Shown here piece after piece: positions 43,310 to 52,948 of a stretch of DNA of 64,000 nucleotides. The translations under genes and the position numbers were made by a program. This DNA comes from [Clostridium] scindens ATCC 35704 (GTDB lineage: Bacteria > Bacillota > Clostridia > Lachnospirales > Lachnospiraceae): the NCBI RefSeq assembly GCF_004295125.1, contig NZ_CP036170.1, positions 1,483,501-1,547,500 of the forward strand, read 5' to 3'. Positions within the stretch are counted from its first letter, which is position 1. The number at the start of each line of letters is the position of its first letter. The notes beneath the pieces were generated by a model. That model was given only the letters and a program-made list of their open reading frames with translations. It had not been told where the DNA came from and did not search any database.

Positions 43310-44218
43310 ATGACATACGCATTAGAAACACATAATCTGACAAAGAACCTCTCAGGCAGGGATATCGTATCGGATGTAAATATCAGAGTGAAAAAGGGGG
43401 AGATCTATGGATTCCTTGGCCCTAATGGAGCGGGGAAGACGTCGATCATGAAGATGATCACGAATCTGTGGAAGCCGACATCCGGGTATATTACCGTGAT
43501 GGGGAAGCCGCTGAATGACAATTCTTATGACATCCTTAAGAGGATGGGAAGCATGATCGAGTATCCCACATTCTACGACGGGCTGACCGGGAAGGAAAAT
43601 CTCAAGCTGCACTGCGAATATATGGGCTATTACAGCCCTAACTGTATTGCCGATACATTGAATATGCTGGGCCTGGCCGGAGCGGAAGACAAGAAGGTGC
43701 GCAATTACTCCCTGGGCATGAAGCAGAGACTGGGAATCGCAAGGGCCGTCCTGGCAAAGCCGGAACTTCTGATCCTGGATGAGCCGACCAATGGCCTGGA
43801 TCCACTGGGAATGAAACAGATCAGGGATCTGCTTCGGATGCTGTGCGAAGAATATGGCATTACGATTCTTATATCCAGCCATCTGCTGTCAGAGATTGAG
43901 AATGTCGCCCATACGATCGGGATCATGAATCACGGCAAACTGCTTCAGGAAATCTCCATGGATGCCATTACGGACCAGAACTTTGCCTATATCGAACTTT
44001 TGGTTTCTGATGTGAAAAAGGCTGCCTATGTGCTGGATGATAAGCTTGGCATCAATAACTTTAAGATTATTGATATCAATGTAATCAGAATCTATGACGT
44101 CAGCATATCCGTGGAAAGAGTCTCAAAGGTACTGGCGGAGAACAACGTAGGAATCGAAGGCGTAACCAAGAAGCAGGACACCTTGGAAGATTATTTCCTG
44201 AAGCTTACAAGGGAATAG
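43310..44218 (+). CDS. ABC transporter ATP-binding protein (BcrA/LanF type)
   Basis: A 302-residue ATPase: Walker A GPNGAGKTS, signature YSLGMKQRLGIARA, Walker B LLILDEPTNGLD and H-loop ISSHLLSE, followed by the C-terminal extension of about 80 residues usual in bacitracin/lantibiotic exporters. ATG 43310 follows AAAGGAAG. With the permease at 44237 it forms an exporter probably giving self-protection against cell-wall-active peptides. Confidence 0.88.
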   Translation: MTYALETHNLTKNLSGRDIVSDVNIRVKKGEIYGFLGPNGAGKTSIMKMITNLWKPTSGYITVMGKPLNDNSYDILKRMGSMIEYPTFYDGLTGKENLKLHCEYMGYYSPNCIADTLNMLGLAGAEDKKVRNYSLGMKQRLGIARAVLAKPELLILDEPTNGLDPLGMKQIRDLLRMLCEEYGITILISSHLLSEIENVAHTIGIMNHGKLLQEISMDAITDQNFAYIELLVSDVKKAAYVLDDKLGINNFKIIDINVIRIYDVSISVERVSKVLAENNVGIEGVTKKQDTLEDYFLKLTRE

Positions 44219-44236
44219 GGATTAGGAGGAATCAAA

Positions 44237-44947
44237 ATGGGAAAATTAATCAAGCTTGAGTGGGAAAAATATGAGATAGGAAAATATATACGCAATGCGG
44301 CAATTCTGATCGTGCTTCTGGTGATCTTTAACTATGCCATGACATTTCTGGGGATCGCCAATGACCCGGATACAGGAGTGCCGGATATGGCAATCTCCAA
44401 TATGGGGGTATCTACCAACGTAGAACTGCTTACAGACATAACGTTCCTGATATTTGCGGCAGCCATGCACGCCACATTTATCATCGGGGCATATAAAAAT
44501 AAGACCATGAACCTGATGTTTCTTTATCCGTTAAACAGGAAGAAGATTATGGCGGCGAAGATGCTGGCAGTCTGCATTTTCTGCTTCGCAGGCATCGTGA
44601 TAGCAAAATTGGCCTGCTATGGAGTCAGCAATCTGGGCTTCATGATGGGTCAGAAGGCATCCTTTCCGATGGATTACAATATGCTAAGCGTCTCCTTCTA
44701 TATCCAGCTGCTTATAAGGTCTGCTGCCACCATCAGCATCAGCCTGCTGGCGCTGTTGATCGGAATGATAGCAAAATCATCCAAGGTCACAGTCATATCG
44801 TCCTTCCTGCTGATTATCCTGATGCAGGGAAACGTTGGCGGAGCCACGTTCAAAGACAATTTGGCGGTACCGATCGTGTTCATGGCGATATCCGTGCTGG
44901 CTGCCATATTGATCGTGCAGAGGGTGGAGAAGAGAGACGTTATGTGA
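44237..44947 (+). CDS. ABC-2 type permease of the peptide-exporter class
   Basis: A 236-residue membrane protein with six TM helices, starting after TTAGGAGG. LKLEWEKYEIGKY-like N-terminus and MNLMFLYPLNRKKIMAAKM after TM2 are typical of BcrB/LanE-like permeases. It is translated just after the ATPase gene. Confidence 0.82.
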   Translation: MGKLIKLEWEKYEIGKYIRNAAILIVLLVIFNYAMTFLGIANDPDTGVPDMAISNMGVSTNVELLTDITFLIFAAAMHATFIIGAYKNKTMNLMFLYPLNRKKIMAAKMLAVCIFCFAGIVIAKLACYGVSNLGFMMGQKASFPMDYNMLSVSFYIQLLIRSAATISISLLALLIGMIAKSSKVTVISSFLLIILMQGNVGGATFKDNLAVPIVFMAISVLAAILIVQRVEKRDVM

Positions 44948-45036
44948 TTTATCAAGAATTTCAATATTAATTGCCAAGATTCATTGGATGTTATAATATA
45001 TCTGTATGCGAATGTGAGAACATAAGAGGAAAATGT

Positions 45037-45579
45037 ATGGATATATTTAAAAAGTTTTGGAGAAGTGTCAAGGGTAAATGCCTGATAGCCGTCCTGGTCT
45101 TGCTGGCAGCCTTTGCAGTTCATAATGCCTTGGAGGGAAGGGAAGGCGACAAGCAGATTACGCAGACTGAAGCCAGAAAGACCAAAAGAGAAGTTAAGTA
45201 TGCCAAGCCAGTGGATGATAGCAATCAGATACTTGGGAAGTTCAAGGAACAATTTCCGGAAGCCTCTGTAGTGCTTGCCTGCGAGGAAGATGTGACGGAC
45301 GATGGATGCAAGGATCTGATCGTAATCTATACCGAGAAGGAACTTACAAGGACGGTAGCTGTGATAGACAGCGGAGACGGAGTAAATTATAATTTTTCCA
45401 CGCCGATACCGGGGCCGATTGAAAACCAGAAGATACAGTTTAAGAATATCGATAAAGAAGGAGAGATTGAGATAATCGTAACAGGAGAGAAAAAGGGAGC
45501 GGTAGGCTATGCCATCTACCGTATGATTGATGGAGAAATGGTCGATCTGTTTGGGGAAGGTATGGAAGACTGCTGCTAG
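45037..45579 (+). CDS. saoC: Cys-Cys-COOH protein, SaoC candidate
   Basis: A 180-residue protein with an N-terminal membrane anchor (about residues 14-32) and an extracellular domain (FPEASVVLACEEDVTDDGCK, FSTPIPGPIENQKIQFKN, GYAIYRMIDG). It ends exactly in Cys-Cys (MEDCC, then TAG). As I recall the NCBI SAO families, SaoC is a Cys-Cys-COOH (seleno)protein of this build. The C-terminal pair would bind a soft metal or organometal. ATG 45037 follows AGAGGA. It is not next to the other sao genes, which start about 9 kb away, and it sits behind an exporter permease and before a terminator. Confidence 0.55.
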   Translation: MDIFKKFWRSVKGKCLIAVLVLLAAFAVHNALEGREGDKQITQTEARKTKREVKYAKPVDDSNQILGKFKEQFPEASVVLACEEDVTDDGCKDLIVIYTEKELTRTVAVIDSGDGVNYNFSTPIPGPIENQKIQFKNIDKEGEIEIIVTGEKKGAVGYAIYRMIDGEMVDLFGEGMEDCC

Positions 45580-45584
45580 AGTGC

Positions 45585-45615
45585 AAAAAGGGGATGTTTT
45601 CGCATCCCCCCTTTT
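45585..45615. terminator. Bidirectional terminator after the SaoC candidate
   Basis: AAAAGGGGATG, loop TTTTCG, and CATCCCC(CC)TTTT pair with a small bulge. The convergent response regulator gene ends 20 bases further. Confidence 0.65.
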
Positions 45616-45634
45616 CATTCTTTGCTATTTCATC

Positions 45635-46330
45635 TTACAGGAAGAACTGATACCCCTTTCCCCATACCGTACGTATATGGAATGGCTGGGAAGGGTCGTC
45701 CTCGATCTTGCTGCGTAGCTTTTTGATATATACCAGAATCGTATTGTTATCGGAACCATCATTTTTCCAAACTTCCTGAAATAGTTCCTGTTTCGAGAAT
45801 GTATGCCCGGGATGATCCATAAACAGGCAGAGAAGGGCGAATTCCTTGGAAGTAAGCGCAATCTCTTTCCCATTCTTAAATATGGTCTGAGAATTCATAT
45901 GCAAGGTAAAAGGCCCCTTTAGGATAGGTGACTGTATGCTCTCTGCTGTTGTGGCGTATTGGCGTGTGCGGCGCACAATGGCCTGGATTTTGGAGACAAG
46001 CACAGTCTTGCTGAAGGGCTTTGTTATATAATCGTCTGCGCCAAGACCCAGGCCCTCTACCTGGGCAGCGTCTTCCGTTTTGCCGCTGAGCAGGATGACA
46101 GGCGTATAGATCCTGCGCCTGCGCAGTTCTGACAGCAGGTCAAAGCCGTCCTGCTCCGGCATGATAACATCCAGGAGAATGATATCAAAGGTATTTTCTT
46201 TGAGGATATCCAAGGCAAACTGTCCGCTGCCTGCGCAGGATACTTCCATTTGCTCGCGCTTTAAGACTGCGCTGACAGCCTTCTGAACGGCAGTTTCATC
46301 ATCAATGATCAGGACCGATATATCTGACAT
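45635..46330 (-). CDS. OmpR-family response regulator
   Basis: A 231-residue regulator: IIDDETAV, IILLDVIMPEQDG with the phosphoacceptor, ADDYITKPFSK, and winged helix LTSKEFALLCLF, NNTILVYIKKLRSKI and VWGKGYQF. The divergent gene at 46418 encodes a sensor kinase, most likely its partner. The shared 87-base gap should contain both promoters. Confidence 0.88.
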   Translation of the reverse strand: MSDISVLIIDDETAVQKAVSAVLKREQMEVSCAGSGQFALDILKENTFDIILLDVIMPEQDGFDLLSELRRRRIYTPVILLSGKTEDAAQVEGLGLGADDYITKPFSKTVLVSKIQAIVRRTRQYATTAESIQSPILKGPFTLHMNSQTIFKNGKEIALTSKEFALLCLFMDHPGHTFSKQELFQEVWKNDGSDNNTILVYIKKLRSKIEDDPSQPFHIRTVWGKGYQFFL

Positions 46331-46417
46331 ATTGTTGCACCCGCCTTTCTGCTATAATAGCCATAGGTAGATTATATCTGCCTGGAATTTTAAAGTCAAC
46401 CGTCGAAGGAGCATAAG

Positions 46418-48067
46418 ATGAAGAAGGGAAAGAAGACCAGACGAACACGGATAGGGATTACAGCGGCAGTCACGGCGCTGATTCTTTTGATTGCATTCTT
46501 CTGCTACCAGACTGTCAAGAAGACGATTGTCAATAACGAGAAAGAAAGCATGGCAGGCATTGCAAGAGTAAGCGCCCATAGTCTTGAGACGAGCCTTAAG
46601 GCAAAGAGCAATCTGGTATATGCGGCGTTATCCGGAGATATGGACAATGAAGAGGATATCCAGCAGAATATGCTAAAGACAGGCGAGAAAAGCAGATATA
46701 TCCCGGAAGATAAGATGGCGGCTTTAAAAAAATGGGAGAAAGAGGCATGCAAGGAAGCCGGGATAAGGCCCGGAGAGGTAATTGCGGGGCCGGTCTTTCA
46801 TCAGGAGGAAGGCTATTACGCTTTATATTTGACGAAAGCCGTGTACATAGACAGAAGTCTTGCAGGGTATGTGCAGGTAGAATTAAACCTGGATGATATC
46901 TATGAAGAAGAGCAGGCATTGTCCAACCTGAAACTTGGAAATCAGGGATACTGCGTGGTAAAAGAGGCTGACGGGACTACGGTCATGTCAGGGGAGCATG
47001 TGGAGGCAGAAGAATTCTCCCTGGCGGGGGATGAAGGCGATGGATGCCGAATCGTCTGGTCCTATCAGGTTCAGCAGGGGACTCCCGAGCGCACGCGCAA
47101 GCTGGTTGCCTATGACACGGCAGAATTCGCGGGCGAGAAATTCATTTTATGCATTATAGAAAATTATGACAGTATTGTGGAGCCTATAGACAGGATCGCC
47201 CTTTATCTTGCCATGCTGGGACTGGCTCTGCTGGTATGGCTTGGCATCTTCTTATGTCGCATGGCAGAGCAGCATAGAGAAGAGGAAAAACTGAAGATGG
47301 AATTACAGCATGAAAAGGAACTGAATGAAGCAAATAAGGCGCTTGAAAACCAGGAGAATCTTATGCAGAAGTATAATCATTCGAAAACAATGACGGTGCT
47401 ATCAGGGGCTATTGCACATGAATTCAATAATCTTATGACGCCGATCGTGCTGTACAGCGAATTGCTCTGTGAAAATGAGGAGGTACAAAAGGAGATGGCC
47501 CAGGAGGCAAAGGAGATGTCGGATGCGGTCAGCCGCTGCGAGGTGCTTGCGCGCCAGCTTTTGGAATATAGCAGGCAGGGGAGGGCGAAGAAGGTAATGA
47601 CCGTCTATAATGCAACCTTCGCAGTCGAAAGCAGCGTAAGGATGGTAGAGCGCCTGATTCCCACTAATATAAAGATTCAGACATCTATATGCAAGACCAA
47701 ATACTATATCAAAGGACAGATAGGGGCCCTTAACCAAATTATACTGAACCTGGTAACCAATGCAATGAACGCGATCGGGGAGAAATGTGGAAAGATACAG
47801 ATACAGTTCGGACTGAGCACGCAGGATGAGCGCATGGTCAGGCTTGTGGTAGAAGACGATGGAGGAGGAATACCGGAAGAGATCCGGCAGCGAATCTTCG
47901 AGCCATTTTTTACAACAAAGGAGGAAAATGAGGGCAATGGGATAGGTCTTACCGTCGTCAAACGGCTGACGGAAGAGCATGGCGGAGTCATCCGCGTAAA
48001 AAGCCAGACGGGAAAGGGAACCACATTTATTTTAGATTTCCCATGGATAGAGAGCAGTCACGAATAA
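46418..48067 (+). CDS. Sensor histidine kinase with extracellular sensor domain
   Basis: A 549-residue kinase: TM1 (about 14-32), an extracellular sensor of about 210 residues (dCache-like; YYALYLTKAVYIDRSLAGYV), TM2 (about 263-285), a coiled coil, then GAIAHEFNNLMTPIVLYSEL with the phospho-His, NLVTNAMNAIG, and GNGIGLTVVKRL. The H box is of the NtrB-like type, unlike the other kinases in the window. It starts with GAAGGAG upstream and is divergent from the regulator at 45635. Confidence 0.88.
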   Translation: MKKGKKTRRTRIGITAAVTALILLIAFFCYQTVKKTIVNNEKESMAGIARVSAHSLETSLKAKSNLVYAALSGDMDNEEDIQQNMLKTGEKSRYIPEDKMAALKKWEKEACKEAGIRPGEVIAGPVFHQEEGYYALYLTKAVYIDRSLAGYVQVELNLDDIYEEEQALSNLKLGNQGYCVVKEADGTTVMSGEHVEAEEFSLAGDEGDGCRIVWSYQVQQGTPERTRKLVAYDTAEFAGEKFILCIIENYDSIVEPIDRIALYLAMLGLALLVWLGIFLCRMAEQHREEEKLKMELQHEKELNEANKALENQENLMQKYNHSKTMTVLSGAIAHEFNNLMTPIVLYSELLCENEEVQKEMAQEAKEMSDAVSRCEVLARQLLEYSRQGRAKKVMTVYNATFAVESSVRMVERLIPTNIKIQTSICKTKYYIKGQIGALNQIILNLVTNAMNAIGEKCGKIQIQFGLSTQDERMVRLVVEDDGGGIPEEIRQRIFEPFFTTKEENEGNGIGLTVVKRLTEEHGGVIRVKSQTGKGTTFILDFPWIESSHE

Positions 48068-48105
48068 AAGAGATGGGGCTATCGGGAAATAGATAGTTCC
48101 AAATA

Positions 48106-48151
48106 GGGGCAGATGTGACTCATACCAGGTCACATCTGCCCCTGAAATTTT
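48106..48151 (+). terminator. Terminator after the sensor kinase
   Basis: A 14-base perfect stem: GGGGCAGATGTGAC (48106-48119) with GTCACATCTGCCCC (48129-48142), followed by TGAAATTTTT. It may alternatively be part of the adjoining IS1182-type element. Confidence 0.7.
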
Positions 48152-48217
48152 TCCATAAAAGAGAAAAAGATGGCTAACGACAACCATCTCTTCTCCGTTA
48201 CATGTTATAATGTAACT

Positions 48218-49972
48218 ATGCTAAACAATAAGTATTATAACGAATTTTTTGAATTAGGGCAACAGAAAATTAACTTCAGTTTCTTCGAATTGTGTTTACC
48301 TGACGACGATCCAGTCTATACCCTGAAAAAAGTGATGGAGGAATTAGATTTTTCTGGCTTGTTGGCCAATTGTTCAGATAAGGGAAGAACCGGGTATAAC
48401 CCAATTATGATGTATGCCGTAGTTACTTACGCAAACATGCGTGGGATTAGAGCTGTTGACCGTATTGTGGAATTATGCGAAAGAGACCTTGCATTTATCT
48501 GGCTTACCAAAGGTCAGAAACCAAAAAGGGATGCTTTTTATGAGTTCAAGAATAAAAGACTGACTGCAGATGTATTGGATGAGTTGAATTACCAGTTTCT
48601 CCGCCGCCTGCAAAAAGAAGGACTGATCACATTGAAATCCCTTTTTATTGATGGAACAAAAATAGAGGCCAATGCAAACCGCTATACATTTGTGTGGAGA
48701 GGGACGATCAATTATCATCTCGCAGGCTTACTCGATATGATTGATTCACTGTATCAGAAGTATAATGCATGGATAGATGAAAATGAGTATGGCATAAAAT
48801 ATGACATTCCCCATGCACATATGTTTGTGATCGAAGGAATGGATAAGGTAAGAGATGTCATTGAAAAGAACCGGAAGCGAAAACTGACAAAACATAAAAA
48901 GTTGTCCAATAATACGATCATCGAGATTGACAACTGTTCCCCATTGGAGATTTTGAAACTTCAGAAAAATCTGACTCAGATCGCAGAGAAGGAACAGATT
49001 GCGTTTGTTTACGGAAAAGGGAAGAGGAAATCGGAGCTCCAGCAGCTTTATGAGGAATTAGAAACCTGCGGCGAACGCCTTATGGGATACAAAGAATGTT
49101 TTGAGATCATGGGAAAGGACAGGAACAGCTATTCCAAAACAGATTTAGAAGCCACCTTTATGAGAATGAAAGAAGATCACATGCTGAACGGACAGTTAAA
49201 AGCCGCATATAATGTTCAGATCGCAGTAGAGAATTATTTCATTGTCCATGCTTATGTAAGCAATGACCGGACAGACTATAACACACTGATTCCGGTTTTA
49301 GAAAAGCATAAAAATGCATTTGGGGAGATTTTGGAAGAAGTAACCGCAGATAGCGGTTATTGTAGCGAGAAAAATCTTCTGTATTTAAAGAAAAATAAGA
49401 TATCCAGTTACATCAAGCTGCAGGATCATGAAAAACGGAAAACACGCGCTTACAGAGAAGATATTGGAAAATATTACAACATGAAAACACAGATATTTGA
49501 GGATGAACGGTATTATGTTTGTCATGACGGAAGAGGATTGCATCATATCCGCACAGAGACCAAAAAACAGCCGGGTTATACCCAGACTTTTGAGGTATAC
49601 GGATGTGCAGACTGTAGTGGTTGTGAACACAAAGCGAAATGCTTATATAAATATAACGCAGAAAAAGATGCTGAGAAAAACAAAGTTATGAAGATCAATG
49701 AACAATGGGAAACATTGAAAGAGGAATCCCATGCAAACATCCAAAGTGAGAAAGGGATTCTAAATCGTCAGATCCGTTCCATCCAGACAGAAGGACATTT
49801 TGGAGATATCAAGGAAAATGATAGTTTCCGAAGATTCAACTACCGAACGTCAGAGAAGGTGTATAAAGAATTCATGCTGTATGCCATTGGTCGGAACATG
49901 AATAAATATCATCGTTTTCTTCATGAAGAGATTAAAAAATTCGAAGGAAAAACCGAGGAAAAGACGGCTTAA
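48218..49972 (+). CDS. IS1182 family transposase
   Basis: About 584 residues. The protein shows the DDE transposase arrangement of IS1182: GYNPIMMYAVVTYANMRGIR, LFIDGTKIEANANRYTFVW with the first Asp, EEVTADSGYCSEKNL with the second, and EGHFGDIKENDSFRRFNYR near the end with the catalytic Glu. A Cys-rich segment (YGCADCSGCEHKAKC) is typical. ATG 48218 (MLNNKYYNEFF) matches the usual family start; ATG 48170 would add 16 residues. The element separates the sensor kinase gene from the SAO-linked genes. It appears intact. Confidence 0.85.
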   Translation: MLNNKYYNEFFELGQQKINFSFFELCLPDDDPVYTLKKVMEELDFSGLLANCSDKGRTGYNPIMMYAVVTYANMRGIRAVDRIVELCERDLAFIWLTKGQKPKRDAFYEFKNKRLTADVLDELNYQFLRRLQKEGLITLKSLFIDGTKIEANANRYTFVWRGTINYHLAGLLDMIDSLYQKYNAWIDENEYGIKYDIPHAHMFVIEGMDKVRDVIEKNRKRKLTKHKKLSNNTIIEIDNCSPLEILKLQKNLTQIAEKEQIAFVYGKGKRKSELQQLYEELETCGERLMGYKECFEIMGKDRNSYSKTDLEATFMRMKEDHMLNGQLKAAYNVQIAVENYFIVHAYVSNDRTDYNTLIPVLEKHKNAFGEILEEVTADSGYCSEKNLLYLKKNKISSYIKLQDHEKRKTRAYREDIGKYYNMKTQIFEDERYYVCHDGRGLHHIRTETKKQPGYTQTFEVYGCADCSGCEHKAKCLYKYNAEKDAEKNKVMKINEQWETLKEESHANIQSEKGILNRQIRSIQTEGHFGDIKENDSFRRFNYRTSEKVYKEFMLYAIGRNMNKYHRFLHEEIKKFEGKTEEKTA

Positions 49973-50039
49973 AAAATGTGCATGTTCAAAAATGCAGTTA
50001 TGGGTGTTTTGCGCCCTAAAATATATACAGAAAAAGAAC

Positions 50040-50104
50040 AATAAGAATCTCCCAAAGAATATCAAGTATGAAAAACACTGATTTTTATGGGAGATTCTTA
50101 TTTT
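50040..50104. terminator. Inverted repeat/terminator downstream of the IS1182 transposase
   Basis: A 15-base perfect stem (50040-50054 with 50088-50102; AATAAGAATCTCCCA) encloses a 33-base loop and ends in TTTT. It may be the transposase terminator or the right end of the element. I could not match it to a left-end inverted repeat by eye. Confidence 0.6.
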
Positions 50105-50152
50105 AGGATTTAGAGTTTAAAAATCGGTATTAACCGACATCCCCATTTTGCT

Positions 50153-51433
50153 TTATTCATAGGTTTCTCTGTCTTTTAGATCTTTATTCAGATAAGAAGT
50201 GGCTGTATCGGCTATATCTACTGCTTCCTTATCTGAGATGCCGTCTATTTCTTTTACTTTGTTATACCAGTCTTCAAAGGTCATGCCTATCGGCATCACC
50301 GGATCAATGTTTTCCTTTATAAACGACTCGAAATCATCGACGCCTGCATCCTCAGATATCTCGGTTGATATAAATTTGCTGACGTCATTTACCTGAGGAA
50401 TTTCTTCTTCCGGTATCTGAGGATACTGTGTGAAATAATGTTCATAATTCTCAATATTCTGTTCTGTAAAATGCCAGGTGATGGTGCGGCCTTCCGCTAC
50501 CGTCTTCATGTAGATCGTGCGCAGGGCAACGTAAGGATCAACATCAAATCCGTCTGCAAACATCATGGCAGCATTGTAAGGATGCTCGTACATATATTTG
50601 ATTGCCAGTTGGTGGGCGTATACAAGCCGCCTTGCAAGTTCCGGGTGATTGTCTTTGAACTCGTTGGACATAGCATAGATGCAGCAAAGTCCCCATGTGT
50701 CTGCGGTTGATTCGGCATCCACGTCAGCGGCGCCCCAGCCAATTCCCATAATTTTTCCAAATCCTTCAAATTCAGCGATGGACGCATAAGGATCGCAGCA
50801 GGTAAATGCATCGATCTGGCCTGCTTTTAAGGCAAAGCAGGCATCCTGCTGACCCATATCTACGATGTTATAACTGCCGGCATCCGCCGGGATTCCAAGT
50901 TTCTCGGACCATGTAAGGAATTCCGGGTCAATTTCTGGGGTGGCGGTCATGGAACCAATAGTCTTGCCAACCAGCTCCTCCGGCTTTTTGATATCATTGC
51001 TTACGACCAGATAGCGGGAGCCTCCCATGTGGTTCGCGGCAGCCATGCAGAACGGAGCCCCCTTATTGACTGCCAGGATCGCGCCTTCGATACCGGTATA
51101 GCCGACATCCATTGCGCCGCTTGTGAGAGCCTTTAAGGTCTCGGCGGATTTGGTCACATTTACATTAAGACCCATGGCCTTGTAGATGCCTGCCTTTTCG
51201 CCGATAATCCCGGCAACCATGTGATCGCAGTTGAAATAGCCCATTTCGATGGTGTAGTTCTTTTCCTCTTCCGACAGATCACCGAACTCGAAATCCTTAA
51301 CCGCTTCTTTGGGATCATATCCCGTAGCCTTTACATCTTTGGTAGCGGTCTGTGTGCTGCTGTCGTGGCAGGCGGTAATCACCGGTACCAGAAGCGTAAC
51401 GACAAGAAGAGCCGCTAGAAATCTTCTCTTCAT
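50153..51433 (-). CDS. NitT/TauT-type substrate-binding lipoprotein, Cys-rich
   Basis: A 426-residue lipoprotein (signal ending VITAC, Cys 22). The mature part is an ABC binding protein of the NMT1/TauA class (GYFNCDHMVAGIIGEKAGIY, GAMDVGYTGIEGA, PEELVGKTIGSM). Unusual Cys residues lie in the ligand region: FNCDH, APFCM, QDACF, FTCCDPY and GLCCIY. It has no permease or ATPase of its own nearby; the SaoP/SaoA pair is of the same transporter class. A 22-base palindrome in front of it recurs in the saoP/saoT region. The ligand is probably thiophilic, by inference. Confidence 0.82.
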   Translation of the reverse strand: MKRRFLAALLVVTLLVPVITACHDSSTQTATKDVKATGYDPKEAVKDFEFGDLSEEEKNYTIEMGYFNCDHMVAGIIGEKAGIYKAMGLNVNVTKSAETLKALTSGAMDVGYTGIEGAILAVNKGAPFCMAAANHMGGSRYLVVSNDIKKPEELVGKTIGSMTATPEIDPEFLTWSEKLGIPADAGSYNIVDMGQQDACFALKAGQIDAFTCCDPYASIAEFEGFGKIMGIGWGAADVDAESTADTWGLCCIYAMSNEFKDNHPELARRLVYAHQLAIKYMYEHPYNAAMMFADGFDVDPYVALRTIYMKTVAEGRTITWHFTEQNIENYEHYFTQYPQIPEEEIPQVNDVSKFISTEISEDAGVDDFESFIKENIDPVMPIGMTFEDWYNKVKEIDGISDKEAVDIADTATSYLNKDLKDRETYE

Positions 51434-51450
51434 AGTTCATCCTCCTTGAA

Positions 51451-51472
51451 AATATTAATTTTTGTTAATATT
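51451..51472. promoter_or_regulatory. Palindromic operator candidate, copy A
   Basis: AATATTAATT, TT, TGTTAATATT. It differs from the copy at 54872-54893 at only two positions of 22. It lies 18 bases upstream of the binding-protein start, so a bound protein would block or steer transcription of that gene. Confidence 0.6.
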
Positions 51473-51608
51473 TGGTAATATGATAATACCAGAAGGAACG
51501 TCGAATATAAAGTTGACGGTCTCAATATCGTAATTTCAAATAAATAAGTAGATAAATATAGGAAATGCAAATAAAAGAAGACAGTCCGCAAACTGTCTTC
51601 TATAAATG

Positions 51609-52763
51609 CTACTGTAATAATTCGATAAAGGCGCCCAGACGGGTATTGATCTGTGCCTGGTCGGATGGAGAATAGTCGGTATTGATAGCAATATAAGGAA
51701 TGTGCTTTTCCTTTGTGACGAAGGTCTTGACCGCATCAGACTCTATGGCAAATGTATGGCAGGCCTGCAGAAGCACCTCCACGACTCCATCCACCTGATA
51801 TTCATCGATTTGAACGTCAAGCGCTTCCAGCCTTCCAGGGTTCGGACTCATGACGGAGCAGTTTACCCGGAGATACTTTTCGGCAATTGCGGTGATTGGA
51901 TCTTTCGTTTCGTCGATGGGATCCTTTTTCTCGCGGGGACCGCAGCAGTTCTCGAATCCCACAACGTCCGCCCCCAGTTCCTCGATACGTCGTATGATTT
52001 TGTCCATTACGCCGGTAGTCGGGCATCCGGTAATCAGAATCCTGGGCCTGGAAGGCTTGCCTTGATATTCACGTTCGTACAGATCCTTTAGTTCGGCGGT
52101 ACGTTTTTCAAGGAAAGCGATCTTCTCTTCCAGGTCAGGGGAAAACTCATTGGAGGAGATGACGGTACTGATTTCGTATCCAGTGATTGGGGAAGGCTTG
52201 AGTCTTGCAACCTCAAAAAAATCAAGAACGGCCTTGCGTTCCCTGTTTCTTAAGCGAATAGCGCTTCGTAACTTGTCATCCGTTATCTCGATGTTATAGA
52301 ACTGTTCCAGGTCTTCCTTCACGCTGATGACTTCCTGCTTCCAGAAATCCAAGGCTCCGCGGCCGGTCTTTCCAGGCGGAAGCTGCATGATATGGCAGTG
52401 CTTTAACTCCCTCATCAATTCATACATTTTCTTCTTCCCGTCACAGGTCGTCTCCGCGAGGACCATATCGGAAAAATAGAAGAATGGACAGCGATCCGTT
52501 ACGGCCGCGCCATAACTTGCCTTGATCAGCGGACACAGGTTTTTGGGAAGCCTGATCTCGGCAGCCGGAATATTGTCATCTCCGATGCCGCATAGCACCA
52601 CGGCAACCGCATCGGCCGCGTTGATCAGTTCCCAGGGAGTATAAGTACAGAAGACCCCCACGATACGCCGGCCTTGCTCTTTTAGTTCTTTCATAGTGAG
52701 AAATGCTTTTTTTCTGGCCTCAGGATAGGTCTCGAAATTATCCGGCAGAACGAATTCAGGCAT
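51609..52763 (-). CDS. Double-cubane-cluster-type anaerobic reductase (HgdB-like)
   Basis: A 384-residue protein of the 2-hydroxyacyl-CoA dehydratase D-component family. It has the Cys pattern of stand-alone double-cubane cluster proteins: VFCTYTPWELINAAD, KNLCPLIKASYG, DRCPFFYFSD, ETTCDGKKKMYELM and VGFENCCGPREK. These ATP-activated iron-sulfur enzymes reduce small, difficult substrates. AAAGGAGG precedes the ATG. It lies between the binding-protein gene and the LysR gene, pointing to a reduction step linked to the imported compound. No activator ATPase (HgdC-type) is seen in the window. Confidence 0.85.
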   Translation of the reverse strand: MPEFVLPDNFETYPEARKKAFLTMKELKEQGRRIVGVFCTYTPWELINAADAVAVVLCGIGDDNIPAAEIRLPKNLCPLIKASYGAAVTDRCPFFYFSDMVLAETTCDGKKKMYELMRELKHCHIMQLPPGKTGRGALDFWKQEVISVKEDLEQFYNIEITDDKLRSAIRLRNRERKAVLDFFEVARLKPSPITGYEISTVISSNEFSPDLEEKIAFLEKRTAELKDLYEREYQGKPSRPRILITGCPTTGVMDKIIRRIEELGADVVGFENCCGPREKKDPIDETKDPITAIAEKYLRVNCSVMSPNPGRLEALDVQIDEYQVDGVVEVLLQACHTFAIESDAVKTFVTKEKHIPYIAINTDYSPSDQAQINTRLGAFIELLQ

Positions 52764-52790
52764 ATGAAATACCTCCTTTGTATTTAGTAA

Positions 52791-52808
52791 GATTCATTAG
52801 ATTCATTA
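52791..52808. repeat. Tandem 9-bp repeat in the reductase/LysR intergenic region
   Basis: GATTCATTA occurs twice head to tail, 28 bases from the reductase start and in the divergent promoter region. It is a plausible binding element for the adjacent LysR protein. Confidence 0.35.
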
Positions 52809-52948
52809 CTAGATATTATAGAGGAGATTGTACTGAATTTGAAATCGAAATAGTCAATAACTATATAAATACAATCTATTAGACATAATTTAGAATGACT
52901 TTTAAAATAAAGGAAAAGACTTACATTTTTGGAGAAAAGAGGAAGCAT

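Noticed and set aside
48170-48217. An earlier transposase start at ATG 48170
   Set aside because: The extra 16 codons include a -10-like and palindromic sequence, and MLNNKYYNEFF matches the usual family start.
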